A program made the position numbers and the translations under genes. Positions 1-9,680 of a stretch of 64,000 nucleotides of DNA are shown here, one piece after another; the first letter of the stretch is position 1; each line of letters opens with the position of its first letter. The notes beneath the pieces were generated by a model. The model ran no database searches. It saw only the letters and a list, made by a program, of their open reading frames with translations, and was not told where the DNA came from. The stretch lies in the NCBI RefSeq assembly GCF_000389965.1, contig NC_021191.1:3163501-3227500 (forward strand). Direction: 5' to 3'. The stretch is from Actinoplanes sp. N902-109. GTDB lineage: Bacteria; Actinomycetota; Actinomycetes; Mycobacteriales; Micromonosporaceae.

Positions 1-459
1 ACCGGTGCGGGCTCGGCGTCCTCGGCGTCCTCGGCATCGCCGGCGGCCACCGCCGAGGAGCGGCCGTTGATCCGGACGGACACCTCCGCCGCGGAGGAGG
101 ACCGCCTGTATGCCCTTTGGCAGGGCTGTTACAAGGACCACGGGTTCGACCCGGGAGAGATGAAGAGGGCGGCGGCCACGCAGGAGGACGGGGTGGCAGC
201 CCTCACCCCCGAGCGCAAGGTCGCCTGGACGAAGGCCGAGAAGGACTGCGCGAACAAGCAGCCCGAGCAGGTCTGGGAGCGGGCGAAGCGCCTCGACCCC
301 GCCTACTCCGACAAGCTGCGCGACTGGATCACCTGCATCCGCGCGCAGGGCATCAACGCCTGGGAGAGCGACGGCTTCGTCGCCTACGACAGCCTCCCAC
401 CCGACAACGAGTTGAAGAAGGTCGACGACTGCCAGGACAAGGCCTTCGGCAAGGGCTGA
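1..459 (+). CDS. Secreted or lipoprotein-like hypothetical protein, 5' end cut off
   Basis: The reading frame is open to the first base of the window, so the start lies outside it; the visible part is 152 residues. It begins with a Ser/Ala-rich low-complexity stretch typical of the linker after a lipoprotein or signal sequence. A compact domain follows with four cysteines, in the contexts GCYKD, KDCAN, WITCIR and DDCQD, spaced as if they form two disulfides. The rest is rich in Lys, Glu and Trp. I do not recognise the family. Export is inferred from the linker and the cysteines; the signal sequence itself is not visible. The gene ends 115 bp before the convergent LysR gene. Confidence 0.6.
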   Translation, partial: TGAGSASSASSASPAATAEERPLIRTDTSAAEEDRLYALWQGCYKDHGFDPGEMKRAAATQEDGVAALTPERKVAWTKAEKDCANKQPEQVWERAKRLDPAYSDKLRDWITCIRAQGINAWESDGFVAYDSLPPDNELKKVDDCQDKAFGKG

Positions 460-574
460 CCCCCACCCCTTCGTCCGGTACGGGTTCTGCGCGGCCGTCC
501 CGGCGGGGCCCGTACCAGCGACCTGGATCCACTCGCCGATCTCAGCCTCGCCGACCCCGGGCCAGGTGAAGTCT

Positions 575-1480
575 TCAGACCAGGTCGCTGCGGCGGAGAC
601 GCACCTCACGATGGAGTGCTTCTCGAACGACCTGAATTTCCGGTCTGCGCAGAGCATCGCGGCGGACCGCAAGGGTGACGAGGACACGCGCGGGTGGTAT
701 GTAGGCCGCGATCGGCTGCAGTTCTGGCGCGCTGCTGGCGACGAATTTACCCAGCAGGCCGATGCCCATTCCTCTTCTGATGGCCTCGAGTTGGGCAAAG
801 ATATTGTTCGAGCTGAATCGCACCGTTGCGCGTGGTGCGATCCGGGACAGATCGATCTCACGGATCTTCTCGACGCTCTCGACGAAGGAAATAATGGGGT
901 GTTCGGCGAGCTCGTCGAGCGATTGCGGGTTCCCGTGGCGTTCCAGGTATTCGTGGCTGGCATAAAACTCGTTGTCGTACTCGCAGAGCCGTTCGGTGAA
1001 CAGTCGTGTCGCGGGGGGCGGTGCCCCCGGGGTGACAGCGATGTCGAACGAGGTGTCGCGCAGCGTCAGTTCTCGCGCACCGGTCACCAGCTCGATGCGC
1101 AGCGCCGGGTGCTGCCGGCGGACGTAGGCCATGGCGGGGGTGACGACCAGAGCGCCGAACCCGTCGGCGGCGGTGATGCGTACCGCTCCGGTCAACACCT
1201 CGGGATCGGACACACCTACCGCTCGGACCGCTGATCCGACCGCCCGCTCGACCGCCCGCGCCTGCTCGATGACCGACCGGCCGGCCTCGGTGAGTTCCCA
1301 GCCTTCGTCGATGCGCTGCAGCAGCCGAGTGCCCAACGCCTGTTCCAGAGCGCGAAGTCGGCGGGAGACCGTCGAATGATCGACCCCGAGCGCCCGGGCC
1401 GCCTGAGTCAGCCGCCCGGTGCTGACGACGGCGGCCAGGTACCGCAGGTCGTCCGCCTTCACCGACATCGCATCGGCCAT
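575..1480 (-). CDS. LysR-family transcriptional regulator
   Basis: A 301-residue protein of normal LysR length. An N-terminal winged helix-turn-helix (about residues 8-65, with LTQAARALGVDHSTVSRR) is followed by a two-lobed effector-binding domain (about 95-290). It is transcribed away from the SDR gene at 1803, the classic arrangement in which the regulator controls its divergent neighbour and itself. A GAGAGGT ribosome-binding site precedes the ATG. The ligand cannot be read from the sequence. The operator candidate at 1504-1517 lies 24 bp upstream of its start. Confidence 0.9.
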   Translation of the reverse strand: MADAMSVKADDLRYLAAVVSTGRLTQAARALGVDHSTVSRRLRALEQALGTRLLQRIDEGWELTEAGRSVIEQARAVERAVGSAVRAVGVSDPEVLTGAVRITAADGFGALVVTPAMAYVRRQHPALRIELVTGARELTLRDTSFDIAVTPGAPPPATRLFTERLCEYDNEFYASHEYLERHGNPQSLDELAEHPIISFVESVEKIREIDLSRIAPRATVRFSSNNIFAQLEAIRRGMGIGLLGKFVASSAPELQPIAAYIPPARVLVTLAVRRDALRRPEIQVVREALHREVRLRRSDLV

Positions 1481-1503
1481 TGCCGTTCACCTCTCCGTAA
1501 CCG

Positions 1504-1517
1504 GTGCAGATCTGCAC
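1504..1517. promoter_or_regulatory. Perfect 14-bp palindrome in the LysR/SDR intergenic region
   Basis: GTGCAGATCTGCAC is a perfect palindrome. Further GTGCA half-sites follow at about 1525 and 1543-1548. The 322-bp gap (1481-1802) between the divergent LysR and SDR genes holds no gene that I can support. The cluster of half-sites is a plausible LysR binding region. Its function is inferred. Confidence 0.45.
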
Positions 1518-1802
1518 ACCCGGCGTGCAGGCCTGGGCCTTGGTGCACACGGGTTGTCGATCTAGCCTCGTCCGAGGAAGTGCTCCGATGGCCGTTCCAC
1601 ATCGCGGGGTGATCGCCCGTGATGGGCACCGGCGGCCGTGTTCTGTATTGCTCGGCGACTGTAACAGGCCGATGACCGGTCGCCCGCCATTCGGTCGCCT
1701 CCATTCGTTCAACGGGCGGTCAAGCGGCTGCGCCGAGCAGTTCCCGGCGTAGGCGACGCGGCCCGGATTTTCCCCTGAAAGAACCCGAAGGGACGTACGG
1801 CA

Positions 1803-2690
1803 ATGACCGCACCAGCAAAGCTCAAGAAAGTACTCGTCACCGGTGCGGGAACCGGTTTCGGATACGAAGTCGCGATGCGTCTGGCCGAAAAGGGCTTCGA
1901 TGTCGTGGCTGCCGTGGAGATCTACGGCCAGATCCAGACGCTCAAGCGGCAGGCCGGCAAGCGGGGCGTGACGCTGCAGGTGGAAAAGCTTGACGTCACC
2001 AACGAGGGTGACCGCCGCAAGGCGCTGGACTGGGGCGTCGAGGTGCTGGTCAACAACGCTGGGGTGGGGGAGGGCGGGTCGACGGTCGACATCCCGGCCG
2101 CCAACATCCGGCACCAGTTCGAGGTCAACGTCACCGGTCCGCTGCTGCTCACCCAGGGCATCGCCAAGCAGATGGCCAGGCGCGGCGCCGGTCGTATCGT
2201 CTGGGTGTCCTCCCGGGAGGGACTCAACGTCAACCCGTTCACCGGCCTGTACTCCGCTTCCAAGCATGCGATCGAAGCCATTGCCGAGAGCATGAAGGAC
2301 GAGCTCCAGGAGTTCGGCGTCGAGGTCGCCACCATGAACCCGGGACCCTTCCTGACCGGGTTCAACGACCGGATCTTCCAGACCTGGGAGAGCTGGGATG
2401 ACGATCCCGGGCAGCGGCTGTTCGACTACGCCAAGCTTGCCTTCCCGCGGGCGCAGTTCAACCCCGAGCCGGTGTACCGGACGCTCACCGCGCTGGCCGC
2501 CGGAGAAATCGACAGCTACCGGAACCTGGAACCGCAGTCGATGATCGACGAGACCAAGAAGTTGATCATGGCGCCGTGGGACAAGAAGACCACCGATGGG
2601 CTGGGCACCCGCAACGACGTTGTCCAGAACGCCTTCGACATGACGCCCGAGCAGCTGCGCGACGACCAGGACCCGATTCCCGCACCCTGA
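1803..2690 (+). CDS. Short-chain dehydrogenase/reductase (SDR)
   Basis: A 295-residue classical SDR. The N-terminal cofactor motif VTGAGTGFG (about 12-20) and NNAG (about 85) are present. The catalytic Ser lies in WVSSREG, and the Tyr-Lys pair in YSASK (about 158-162). The last 70 residues are an extension rich in charged residues and longer than in minimal SDRs. The start is the ATG with GAAGGGA upstream. It lies divergent from a LysR gene that probably regulates it. The substrate is unknown. Confidence 0.9.
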   Translation: MTAPAKLKKVLVTGAGTGFGYEVAMRLAEKGFDVVAAVEIYGQIQTLKRQAGKRGVTLQVEKLDVTNEGDRRKALDWGVEVLVNNAGVGEGGSTVDIPAANIRHQFEVNVTGPLLLTQGIAKQMARRGAGRIVWVSSREGLNVNPFTGLYSASKHAIEAIAESMKDELQEFGVEVATMNPGPFLTGFNDRIFQTWESWDDDPGQRLFDYAKLAFPRAQFNPEPVYRTLTALAAGEIDSYRNLEPQSMIDETKKLIMAPWDKKTTDGLGTRNDVVQNAFDMTPEQLRDDQDPIPAP

Positions 2691-2794
2691 CCGTGCCCCG
2701 TACCGGCGGCCACCGGCCCGGACCCGATCGCACCGGGTGGCCGCCGGTAGCGGCACATCCCCGCCTCCACCCACCTAGGCACGTCAGGAGTGTC

Positions 2795-4468
2795 ATGACC
2801 CGGCCGCAACACGACGCCGCCCGCGAGGTCCTTCGCGATCCACTTCGCAATCGCGGCACCGCCTTCGACGACGACCAGCGCCGCAGGCTCGGCCTGCTCG
2901 GGCGGCTTCCGTCAGCGGTGGAAACCCTCGACGAGCAGGCCGCCCGGTGCTGGGAACAGCTCGGCCGGTGCCCCTCGCCGATGGAGAAGTTCATCTACCT
3001 CGACCTTCTGCACGACCGCAACGAGACGCTGTACTTCAAGGTGCTGGCTGACCACCTCACCGAGCTGCTGCCCATTGTCTACGACCCCACGGTCGGGCAG
3101 GCGATCAAGGGTTGGAGCCGCGACTATCGGGTCTCGCAGGCGGCGTACCTGTCCATCGATCGCATCGAGGACATCAAGGCCTCGCTCACGTCGTTCGGTC
3201 TCGGTCCCGACGACGTCGACTTGATCGTGTGCACCGACGCCGAGGAGATCCTGGGGATCGGCGACTGGGGTGTCAACGGCGTCGACATCGCGGTCGGCAA
3301 GCTGGCCGTGTACACGGCCGCCGCCGGCATCGATCCCAGCCGCGTCATTGCGGTCAGCCTCGACTGTGGCACGAACAATGCCGCCCTGCTCAACGAGCCT
3401 GCGTACCTCGGCAACCGGCACTCGCGTATCGGCGGTCGCCGGTACGACCGCTTCATCGCCGAGTATCTCGCCGCGGCAGCCGAACTCTTCCCGAAGGCGA
3501 TCCTGCATTTCGAGGACTTCGGCCCGGAGAACGCCCGCCGGATCCTGGACAAGTACCGCGGCCAGTACCGCATTTTCAACGACGACATGCAGGGAACCGG
3601 AGCGATCGTCGTCGCGAGCGTGCTCTCGGCGATGAAAGTCACGCGGCAAGGCTTCACCGACCAGCGATTGGTGGTCTTCGGGGCCGGGACCGCAGGATCC
3701 GGGATGGCCGATCAGATCAGCGCGGGCATGATCCGCGCCGGAATGTCCGAACAGGAAGCGCGAAGCAGGGTCTGGCTGATCGACAAGCAGGGCCTCGTCC
3801 TGGATGACGCACCGGGCCTGCCCACCTATCAGCAACCATACGCCCGCCCCGCCCACGAGGTCGCCGGCTGGCACTGTCAGGACGGGAAGATCGGCCTGTT
3901 GACCGTTGTGCAGCAGGTCAAACCCACCATCCTCATTGGCACCTCCACCGTGCACGGCGCTTTCACCGAGGATGTCGTGCGCGCCCTCTGCGACGGGGTG
4001 GAGCGCCCTGTCCTGCTGCCGCTGTCCAATCCCACCGAACGCATCGAAGTCATGCCCGAGGACGCTGTCGAATGGTCACGAGGTAAGGCACTCGTCGCCG
4101 TCGGCATCCCCACCGACACCTTCGACTACGAGGGCACCACCTTCACGATCGGGCAGGCGAACAACGCTCTGCTCTATCCCGGGCTCGGCCTGGGGACGAT
4201 CGTCTCCGGCGCCACCCACATCACCGACGGCATGCTTCTGGCTGCCGCCGAAGCGGTCGCCGGGCAGGTGGACCCCACCGGCCCCGGGTCCTCGCTGCTG
4301 CCACCGGTGCACGACCTGCGGGCCTCGTCGGCTGTCGTGGCGTACGGCGTCGTGCAGGCAGCGATCAGGGACGGCGTCGCCACGATCGAGCATGGCGACA
4401 TCGCAACGCTGACCCAAGCCATCCAGGACGCCATGTGGCAGCCGACCTACCCGGAAGAGAGGCCCTGA
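2795..4468 (+). CDS. mez: NAD(P)-dependent malic enzyme
   Basis: Oxidative decarboxylation of malate to pyruvate. From ATG 2795, which has CAGGAG 5 bp upstream, the protein is 557 residues, the length of the large malic enzyme class that includes mycobacterial Mez. Landmarks are RRRLGLLGRLPSAV near the N-terminus, PIVYDPTVGQA with the catalytic Tyr, the metal-binding HFEDFGPENA, FNDDMQGTG and a nucleotide-binding fold at VVFGAGTAGSGMAD. The frame stays open upstream to 2576, but nothing there resembles the family. The stop is 2 bp before fumC, so the two genes form an operon acting on malate and fumarate. Confidence 0.95.
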   Translation: MTRPQHDAAREVLRDPLRNRGTAFDDDQRRRLGLLGRLPSAVETLDEQAARCWEQLGRCPSPMEKFIYLDLLHDRNETLYFKVLADHLTELLPIVYDPTVGQAIKGWSRDYRVSQAAYLSIDRIEDIKASLTSFGLGPDDVDLIVCTDAEEILGIGDWGVNGVDIAVGKLAVYTAAAGIDPSRVIAVSLDCGTNNAALLNEPAYLGNRHSRIGGRRYDRFIAEYLAAAAELFPKAILHFEDFGPENARRILDKYRGQYRIFNDDMQGTGAIVVASVLSAMKVTRQGFTDQRLVVFGAGTAGSGMADQISAGMIRAGMSEQEARSRVWLIDKQGLVLDDAPGLPTYQQPYARPAHEVAGWHCQDGKIGLLTVVQQVKPTILIGTSTVHGAFTEDVVRALCDGVERPVLLPLSNPTERIEVMPEDAVEWSRGKALVAVGIPTDTFDYEGTTFTIGQANNALLYPGLGLGTIVSGATHITDGMLLAAAEAVAGQVDPTGPGSSLLPPVHDLRASSAVVAYGVVQAAIRDGVATIEHGDIATLTQAIQDAMWQPTYPEERP

Positions 4469-4470
4469 CA

Positions 4471-5970
4471 ATGCCGGCACGGCCCGACAAGGCGGATGCA
4501 GAGCTCAAGATCCGAGACGTCGCCATCGGCACCGGCGCGACCGGCAAGCGGACCGAGAGTGACTCCATGGGTGACATCGAGGTGCCCGCCACCCACTACT
4601 GGGGTGCGCAGACCCAGCGCTCACTCGTCCACTTCTCCATCGGTGACGACCGCATGCCCAAGGCCGTCTATCACGCCTACGGGTACGTGAAGAAGGCGGC
4701 AGCCCTGGTCAACCATGCTGCCGGCCGGCTCGATGACGCCCGCAAGGACGCCATCGTCCAGGCGGCCGACGAAGCCATCTCCGGACGACTGGACGCCCAG
4801 TTCCCGCTCTACGTGTGGCAGACCGGGTCCGGCACCCAGTCGAACATGAACATCAACGAGGTTCTTGCCAACCGGGCCAGCCAGCTGCTCGGCGGTGAGC
4901 TCGGCAGCAAGGCGCCGGTGCACCCGAACGACCACGTGAACCTCGGCCAGTCCTCCAACGACACCTTCCCGACCGCCATGCACGTCGCCGCTCTGCTCAA
5001 GATCCGCGGCGACACGCTGCAACAGGTCCGCGGTCTGGCCGACGCCGTCATGGCCAAGGCAGAGCAATGGGTCGACGTGGTCAAAACCGGTCGCACTCAC
5101 CTGCAGGACGCGACCCCGGTCACCGTCGGCCAGGAGTGGTCCGGGTGGGCGGTCCAGATCCGGCAGGCAGCCAACCGGCTCGAACTGTCACTGGCCGGTC
5201 TCGCGGAACTCGCGGCCGGCGGCACGGCGGTCGGAACGGGACTCAACGCCCCCGCCGGCTTCGCCGAGGAGATCGCCGCCAAACTGTCGGAACTGACCGG
5301 GGAGCCGCTGCGCACAGCGCCGTCGAAGTTCGCCGCGCAAGGCTCCCTCGACGCCATGGTCGCCGTCTCGGCGGGGCTGCGCGGACTAGCGGTCGCGTTG
5401 CTGAAGGTGGCCAACGACATGCGGTGGCTGGCCTCGGGGCCCCGTGCCGGACTGCACGAACTGAAACTGCCGGAGAACGAGCCCGGCTCCTCGATCATGC
5501 CCGGGAAGGTCAATCCCACCCAGCAGGAGGCAATGATCATGGTCTGCTTGCAAGTCATCGGCGAGGACAGCATCGTCGCCGCAGCCGGCTCGCAGGGCAA
5601 CTTCGAACTCAACGCCATGCGCCCGATCATCATCAACAACGTCCTGCACAGTGCCTCGATCATCGGCGATGCCTGCGACCGGCTCCGGCAGTACAGCGTC
5701 GAGGGCACCGAGCTCGACCGGGACCAGATCGACCGGTTCGTGGGCTCGTCCCTCATGCTGGTCACCGCGCTGTCGCCCGTCATCGGCTATGACGCGGCCT
5801 CGGCAATCGCCCACAAGGCCGACGACGACGGCACCACTCTCCGCGACGCCGCCATCGCCTCCGGAGTTGACGCAGACGACTTCGACCGCATCGTCAACCC
5901 CGCCGCCATGGTCGGCGACCCCCATCGCGATCTGGCAGTCGTCGCCGGCCATCGCCCACCGAACTCCTGA
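4471..5970 (+). CDS. fumC: Class II fumarate hydratase
   Basis: Interconverts fumarate and L-malate in the TCA cycle. The protein has 499 residues from ATG 4471; the family core starts at RTESDSMGDIEVPA, so about 28 N-terminal residues are extra, and ATG 4567 would be a shorter alternative. The family signature GSSIMPGKVNP carries the catalytic Ser, and TGRTHLQDATPV carries the active-site His. TGSGTQSNMNINEV and GQSSNDTFPTA are conserved substrate loops. It follows mez by 2 bp and is probably translationally coupled to it. A hairpin after the stop probably ends the operon. Confidence 0.96.
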   Translation: MPARPDKADAELKIRDVAIGTGATGKRTESDSMGDIEVPATHYWGAQTQRSLVHFSIGDDRMPKAVYHAYGYVKKAAALVNHAAGRLDDARKDAIVQAADEAISGRLDAQFPLYVWQTGSGTQSNMNINEVLANRASQLLGGELGSKAPVHPNDHVNLGQSSNDTFPTAMHVAALLKIRGDTLQQVRGLADAVMAKAEQWVDVVKTGRTHLQDATPVTVGQEWSGWAVQIRQAANRLELSLAGLAELAAGGTAVGTGLNAPAGFAEEIAAKLSELTGEPLRTAPSKFAAQGSLDAMVAVSAGLRGLAVALLKVANDMRWLASGPRAGLHELKLPENEPGSSIMPGKVNPTQQEAMIMVCLQVIGEDSIVAAAGSQGNFELNAMRPIIINNVLHSASIIGDACDRLRQYSVEGTELDRDQIDRFVGSSLMLVTALSPVIGYDAASAIAHKADDDGTTLRDAAIASGVDADDFDRIVNPAAMVGDPHRDLAVVAGHRPPNS

Positions 5971-5984
5971 CGACGACGCCGCGT

Positions 5985-6012
5985 CGCCCCGGTCAGCACG
6001 CTGATCGGGGCG
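5985..6012. terminator. Hairpin between convergent fumC and XRE gene
   Basis: CGCCCCGGTCAGC and GCTGATCGGGGCG form 13-bp arms with one G-T pair and a very short loop. The hairpin lies 15 bp after the fumC stop and 22 bp before the end of the convergent regulator gene, so it could serve both. There is no T-run. Confidence 0.55.
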
Positions 6013-6033
6013 GCGCTGCTGAGACCCGGTGCT

Positions 6034-6867
6034 TCAGGGCGTGGTCCCGACGGCGGACAGCAGGCTCAGCTTGTCGTACGTCGGGGTGCCCGGGGTGGCG
6101 GTGAAGACGACCAGCGAGTGCGACTGGAAGCGGTCGAGCAGGTCCTCGCAGCGCAACTCGAGCAGGCCCAGCTCGGGGTGCAGCAGACGCTTGCCGTCGT
6201 GGTAGCGGACCCCGATCTCGCCCTCGTCCCAGTAGGCGCGGAACTCCGCGCTCTCCCCGAGCAGCCGCTTGCCGAGCTGGGCGGCATAGGAGGCGGGGCC
6301 GCGGCGGGCCATCACCTCGCGCAGGCCTGCGGTGAAGACCCGCGAGGTGTACACGTGGTCCTCGACCGGGTAGCGCTCGCGGGCAGCGGGATCGGTGAAC
6401 CAGCGGTAGCCCATGCTGCGCGCCGGCCCGGTGTATCTCGTGGTGTCGCCGTTGAGGGCGACGGCGAGGGCGTTCTGCCGCAGCGTCTCGCCGAGCTCGG
6501 TGACGATCTCGGCCGGGCTGTCCTCCAGGCGGTCGAAGATGCGCAGCATGCCGGGGCTGATGTGGTTGCTGGAAGCGCCCCGGGCAGGTGGCCGGTGCCC
6601 GGCGAGGTGGAACAAGTGGTCCCGTTCGTCGAGCGACAGGTGCAACCCCTGCGCCATCGAGGCGATCATCTGCTCGGACGGGTGCGGGCCGCGCTCGCGC
6701 TCCAGCCGGCTGTAGTAGTCGGCGGAGATGTGGCACAGCGCGGCGACTTCCTCACGGCGCAGCCCGGATGTGCGGCGGCGTTGCCCGCGGGGGAGGCCGA
6801 CGTCCTCCGGCTGCAGGGCCTCACGGCGGCGGCGCAGGAAGAGGGCGAGGCCGGCTCGATCGATCAC
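6034..6867 (-). CDS. XRE-family regulator with MmyB-type ligand-binding domain
   Basis: A 277-residue protein starting at GTG 6867. The N-terminal helix-turn-helix contains SGLRREEVAALCHIS and YYSRLERERGPHPS. A C-terminal MmyB-like domain (about 100-270) follows, which in related proteins resembles PAS folds and binds fatty-acyl ligands. Family members commonly sit next to the oxidoreductase they control; here an SDR is divergent 88 bp away. A much longer frame continues upstream but runs antisense through the SDR and receptor genes and is not real. Confidence 0.88.
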   Translation of the reverse strand: MIDRAGLALFLRRRREALQPEDVGLPRGQRRRTSGLRREEVAALCHISADYYSRLERERGPHPSEQMIASMAQGLHLSLDERDHLFHLAGHRPPARGASSNHISPGMLRIFDRLEDSPAEIVTELGETLRQNALAVALNGDTTRYTGPARSMGYRWFTDPAARERYPVEDHVYTSRVFTAGLREVMARRGPASYAAQLGKRLLGESAEFRAYWDEGEIGVRYHDGKRLLHPELGLLELRCEDLLDRFQSHSLVVFTATPGTPTYDKLSLLSAVGTTP

Positions 6868-6954
6868 ACTGCTGGTTCTATCAGCAGCCCGGCCGGCGTA
6901 GCCACGGATCGGCAGGCCGTGGATACGGCCCGGCGACTCGTGCAGGGTGAGGGC

Positions 6955-7887
6955 ATGACAAACCTTTCCGGGAAACTCGCCGTCGTCACCGGTGCCAGCG
7001 ATGGCGTGGGTCTGGGCATCGCTCGGCGGCTCGCTGCTGCGGGCGCCGAGGTGCTCATGCCCGTACGCAATCGGCGCAAGGGCGAGGCAGCGATCGCATC
7101 GATCCGGCAGCAGCACCCCGGTGCCGTCCTGTCGCTGCGGGACCTCGACCTGTCGTCGCTGTCCTCGGTCGCCGCGCTCGGCACCGCGCTGAACAGCGAG
7201 GGCCGGCCGATCCACCTGCTGATCAACAACGCCGGGGTGATGACCCCGCCCGAGCGGCAGACCACCGCCGACGGCTTCGAGCTGCAGTTCGGCAGCAATC
7301 ACCTCGGGCACTTCGCGCTGGTCGCACACCTGCTGCCGCTGCTGCGCGCCGGGCAGGCCCGGGTCACCTCGCAGATCAGCGTCGCCGCCAATTCCAACTC
7401 CATCAACTGGGACGACTTGAACTGGGAGAAGTCGTACAGCGGCATGCGTGCGTACAGTCAGTCCAAGATTGCTCTCGGGCTCTTCGGCCTTGAGCTCGAC
7501 AGGCGCAGCAAGGCCGCCGGTTGGGGCATCACCAGCAACCTCGCCCACCCCGGTGTGGCGCCGACCAGCTTGCTCGCCGCGCGGCCCGAGGTGGGCCGGG
7601 CCAAGGACACCCCCCAGGTACGGCTCATCCGCCTGCTGAGCCGGCACGGCATCCTGCTCGGTACGCCGGACAGCGCGGGCGGTCCGGCACTGCTGGCAGC
7701 CACCTCGCCCGACGCGCAGGGCGAGCGCATGTACGGTCCGAGCGGCCCGGGGCATCTGGGCGGCGCCCCTGCCGAGCAGAAGCTCTACTCCCGCTTGCGC
7801 AGCCATGACGACGCAGCCCGCATCTGGACAGCGTCCGAGCAGCTGACCCGCACCTCGTTCCCCGCGGGGACCGCCATCACCCGGTGA
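6955..7887 (+). CDS. SDR-family oxidoreductase (retinol-dehydrogenase-like)
   Basis: 310 residues from ATG 6955, with GTGAGGG just upstream. Cofactor motif TGASDGVGLG, NNAGVM, and catalytic YSQSK, followed by the long C-terminal segment of the retinol-dehydrogenase/protochlorophyllide-reductase-like SDR group. DLDLSSL after the second strand is typical of that group and usually goes with NADP. It is divergent from the XRE/MmyB gene, its likely regulator. The substrate is unknown. Confidence 0.9.
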   Translation: MTNLSGKLAVVTGASDGVGLGIARRLAAAGAEVLMPVRNRRKGEAAIASIRQQHPGAVLSLRDLDLSSLSSVAALGTALNSEGRPIHLLINNAGVMTPPERQTTADGFELQFGSNHLGHFALVAHLLPLLRAGQARVTSQISVAANSNSINWDDLNWEKSYSGMRAYSQSKIALGLFGLELDRRSKAAGWGITSNLAHPGVAPTSLLAARPEVGRAKDTPQVRLIRLLSRHGILLGTPDSAGGPALLAATSPDAQGERMYGPSGPGHLGGAPAEQKLYSRLRSHDDAARIWTASEQLTRTSFPAGTAITR

Positions 7888-7944
7888 TCCACCCACCGAT
7901 CGCCTGCAGCTTAATTTCGGGTGGCATCTGCCGACTGGTCCGGT

Positions 7945-9555
7945 ATGCGAAAGGTGCGGATCAGCGTGCGGATGGTCGTGGCCATGGCGTTGCTGCTGGG
8001 GATGCTGTGCGGGCTGGCGGTGGTGGCGCTCTCCGCGATCTCGGCGCAGCGCGCGGCCACCGGCGAGGTGACCGCCTACCGCACGACGACCCGCCTGGCC
8101 ATGCAGATCAAGTTCCGGGCAGCGGATCTCAACGGCTGGCAGACCGCGTACGCGTTCGACGCGCTGCGCGGGGTGTCGGACGCGGCGGCGGACACCGGCA
8201 ACAGCCGGCGTGCCTTCCTGGCGTCGGCGGATGCGTTCCGCACCGAGCTGGCGGCCCTGGACACCCAGGGCCGGCTCGACGCCACCGAACACCAGCGGCT
8301 GGGCGCCACACTGGCGGTGTTCAACCAGTTCATGGCCTTGGACAAGCAGGTGGCCGCCGGCTACAGCGCCCGGACGCCGTCCGCCATGCGGGCCGCCAAC
8401 CAGTTGGTCATCGGCGACGAGATCAAGCTGTTCAACCAGATCGCGCAGGACGTCGACACGCTGATCGCCTCGATCGACACGCAGGCGGCCGAGGCTGTCA
8501 GCGACGCGGCGTCGGCGTCGCGCCGCTCGACCGGCCTGATCATCGGGGTCGGCCTGCTCGCCGTGCTCATCGGGGCGGCGCTGGCCACGCTGCTGATCCG
8601 CTCCATCATCCGGCCGCTCGGCGCGTTGAACCACCGGCTCGCCGAGATCGCCGACGGCGACGGTGACCTGACCGCCCGGATCGCGGACCGGGCCGCCGAC
8701 GAGCTCGGCGAGACGGCCCGCGGCTTCAACCGGTTCGCCGACCGGATGCAGCGCCTGGTCACCGAGGTGGCGGCCAAGGCGGAGGACGTGTCGGCGGCCG
8801 CGCTGGCCCTGCGCACCGTCAGCGGCGAGCTGACCTCGGGCGCCGAGCACACCAGCACCCAGGCCGGCGTGGTCAGCGCCGGCGCGGAGGAGGTCTCGGC
8901 CATCGTGTCGACGATGGCGGCCGCGGCGGAGGAGATGAACGCCTCGATCGGCGAGATCGCCCGCAGCGCGTCCCGGGCCTCCGAGGTGGTCCAGACCAGC
9001 GTGCAGGCGTCCGAGGCGGCCAACGCCACCATCACCGAGCTGGGCGAGCGGTCCGACGAGATCCAGTCGGTCGTGCACCTGATCACCGCGATCGCCGCTC
9101 AGACCAACCTGCTGGCGCTCAATGCCACCATCGAGGCCGCCCGCGCCGGTGCGGCGGGCAAGGGCTTCGCCGTCGTGGCCGGCGAGGTCAAGGATCTGGC
9201 CGAGCAGACCGCCACCGCCACCGAGTCGATCGCCCAGCAGGTCGCCGCGATCCGCTCCGGCAGCCTGGACGCGATGACGGCGATCAGCCGGATCGGCACG
9301 GTGGTGCACGAGATCAACAGCGCCCAGCTGACCATCGCGTCGGCGATCGAGGAGCAGACCGCCACCACCAGCGAGCTGAGCCGTAACGTCGGCGAGACGG
9401 CAACCGGCGCGACGGAGATCGCCGCGAGCATCAGCGACGTGGCCCGCACCGCCCAGCAGACCACGGTCGCCGCCACCGAGACCGGCGCCACCGCGGAGAA
9501 GCTGACCCGGGCCTCGACCGAGCTCCGGGATCTGGTGTCCAGCTTCCGCTACTGA
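7945..9555 (+). CDS. Methyl-accepting chemotaxis protein
   Basis: A membrane chemoreceptor of 536 residues from ATG 7945 (GTG 7921 would add eight). TM1 spans about residues 10-33. A four-helix-bundle-type periplasmic region follows, then TM2 at about 194-214 and a HAMP domain. The long signalling hairpin has its tip at QTNLLALNATIEAARAG (about 385-403), which contacts CheA/CheW. The protein ends at SSFRY without a CheR-tethering pentapeptide. No che genes are in the window. It implies a motile stage such as flagellate zoospores. A decayed relative lies at 61358-62310. Confidence 0.93.
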   Translation: MRKVRISVRMVVAMALLLGMLCGLAVVALSAISAQRAATGEVTAYRTTTRLAMQIKFRAADLNGWQTAYAFDALRGVSDAAADTGNSRRAFLASADAFRTELAALDTQGRLDATEHQRLGATLAVFNQFMALDKQVAAGYSARTPSAMRAANQLVIGDEIKLFNQIAQDVDTLIASIDTQAAEAVSDAASASRRSTGLIIGVGLLAVLIGAALATLLIRSIIRPLGALNHRLAEIADGDGDLTARIADRAADELGETARGFNRFADRMQRLVTEVAAKAEDVSAAALALRTVSGELTSGAEHTSTQAGVVSAGAEEVSAIVSTMAAAAEEMNASIGEIARSASRASEVVQTSVQASEAANATITELGERSDEIQSVVHLITAIAAQTNLLALNATIEAARAGAAGKGFAVVAGEVKDLAEQTATATESIAQQVAAIRSGSLDAMTAISRIGTVVHEINSAQLTIASAIEEQTATTSELSRNVGETATGATEIAASISDVARTAQQTTVAATETGATAEKLTRASTELRDLVSSFRY

Positions 9556-9680
9556 CGTGGGGCGAGGACACCCACAGCTTTCTAGCCGCAGCTCGGAAAC
9601 AGCGACGTTCGTCTGCCTGGACAGATCGGCACACCGCAGCCGGTGGCTGGCCCCGGGCTGAGGTGTGGCCCCGCCGGGGC

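Noticed and set aside
858..2774. A 638-codon minus-strand frame across the LysR/SDR region
   Set aside because: Antisense to the SDR gene and out of frame with the LysR gene; it shows no family motif.
6034..9309. A 1091-codon open frame on the minus strand
   Set aside because: Only its last 277 codons are a real XRE/MmyB gene; the rest runs antisense through the SDR and chemoreceptor genes and has the low-complexity composition typical of GC-rich shadow frames.
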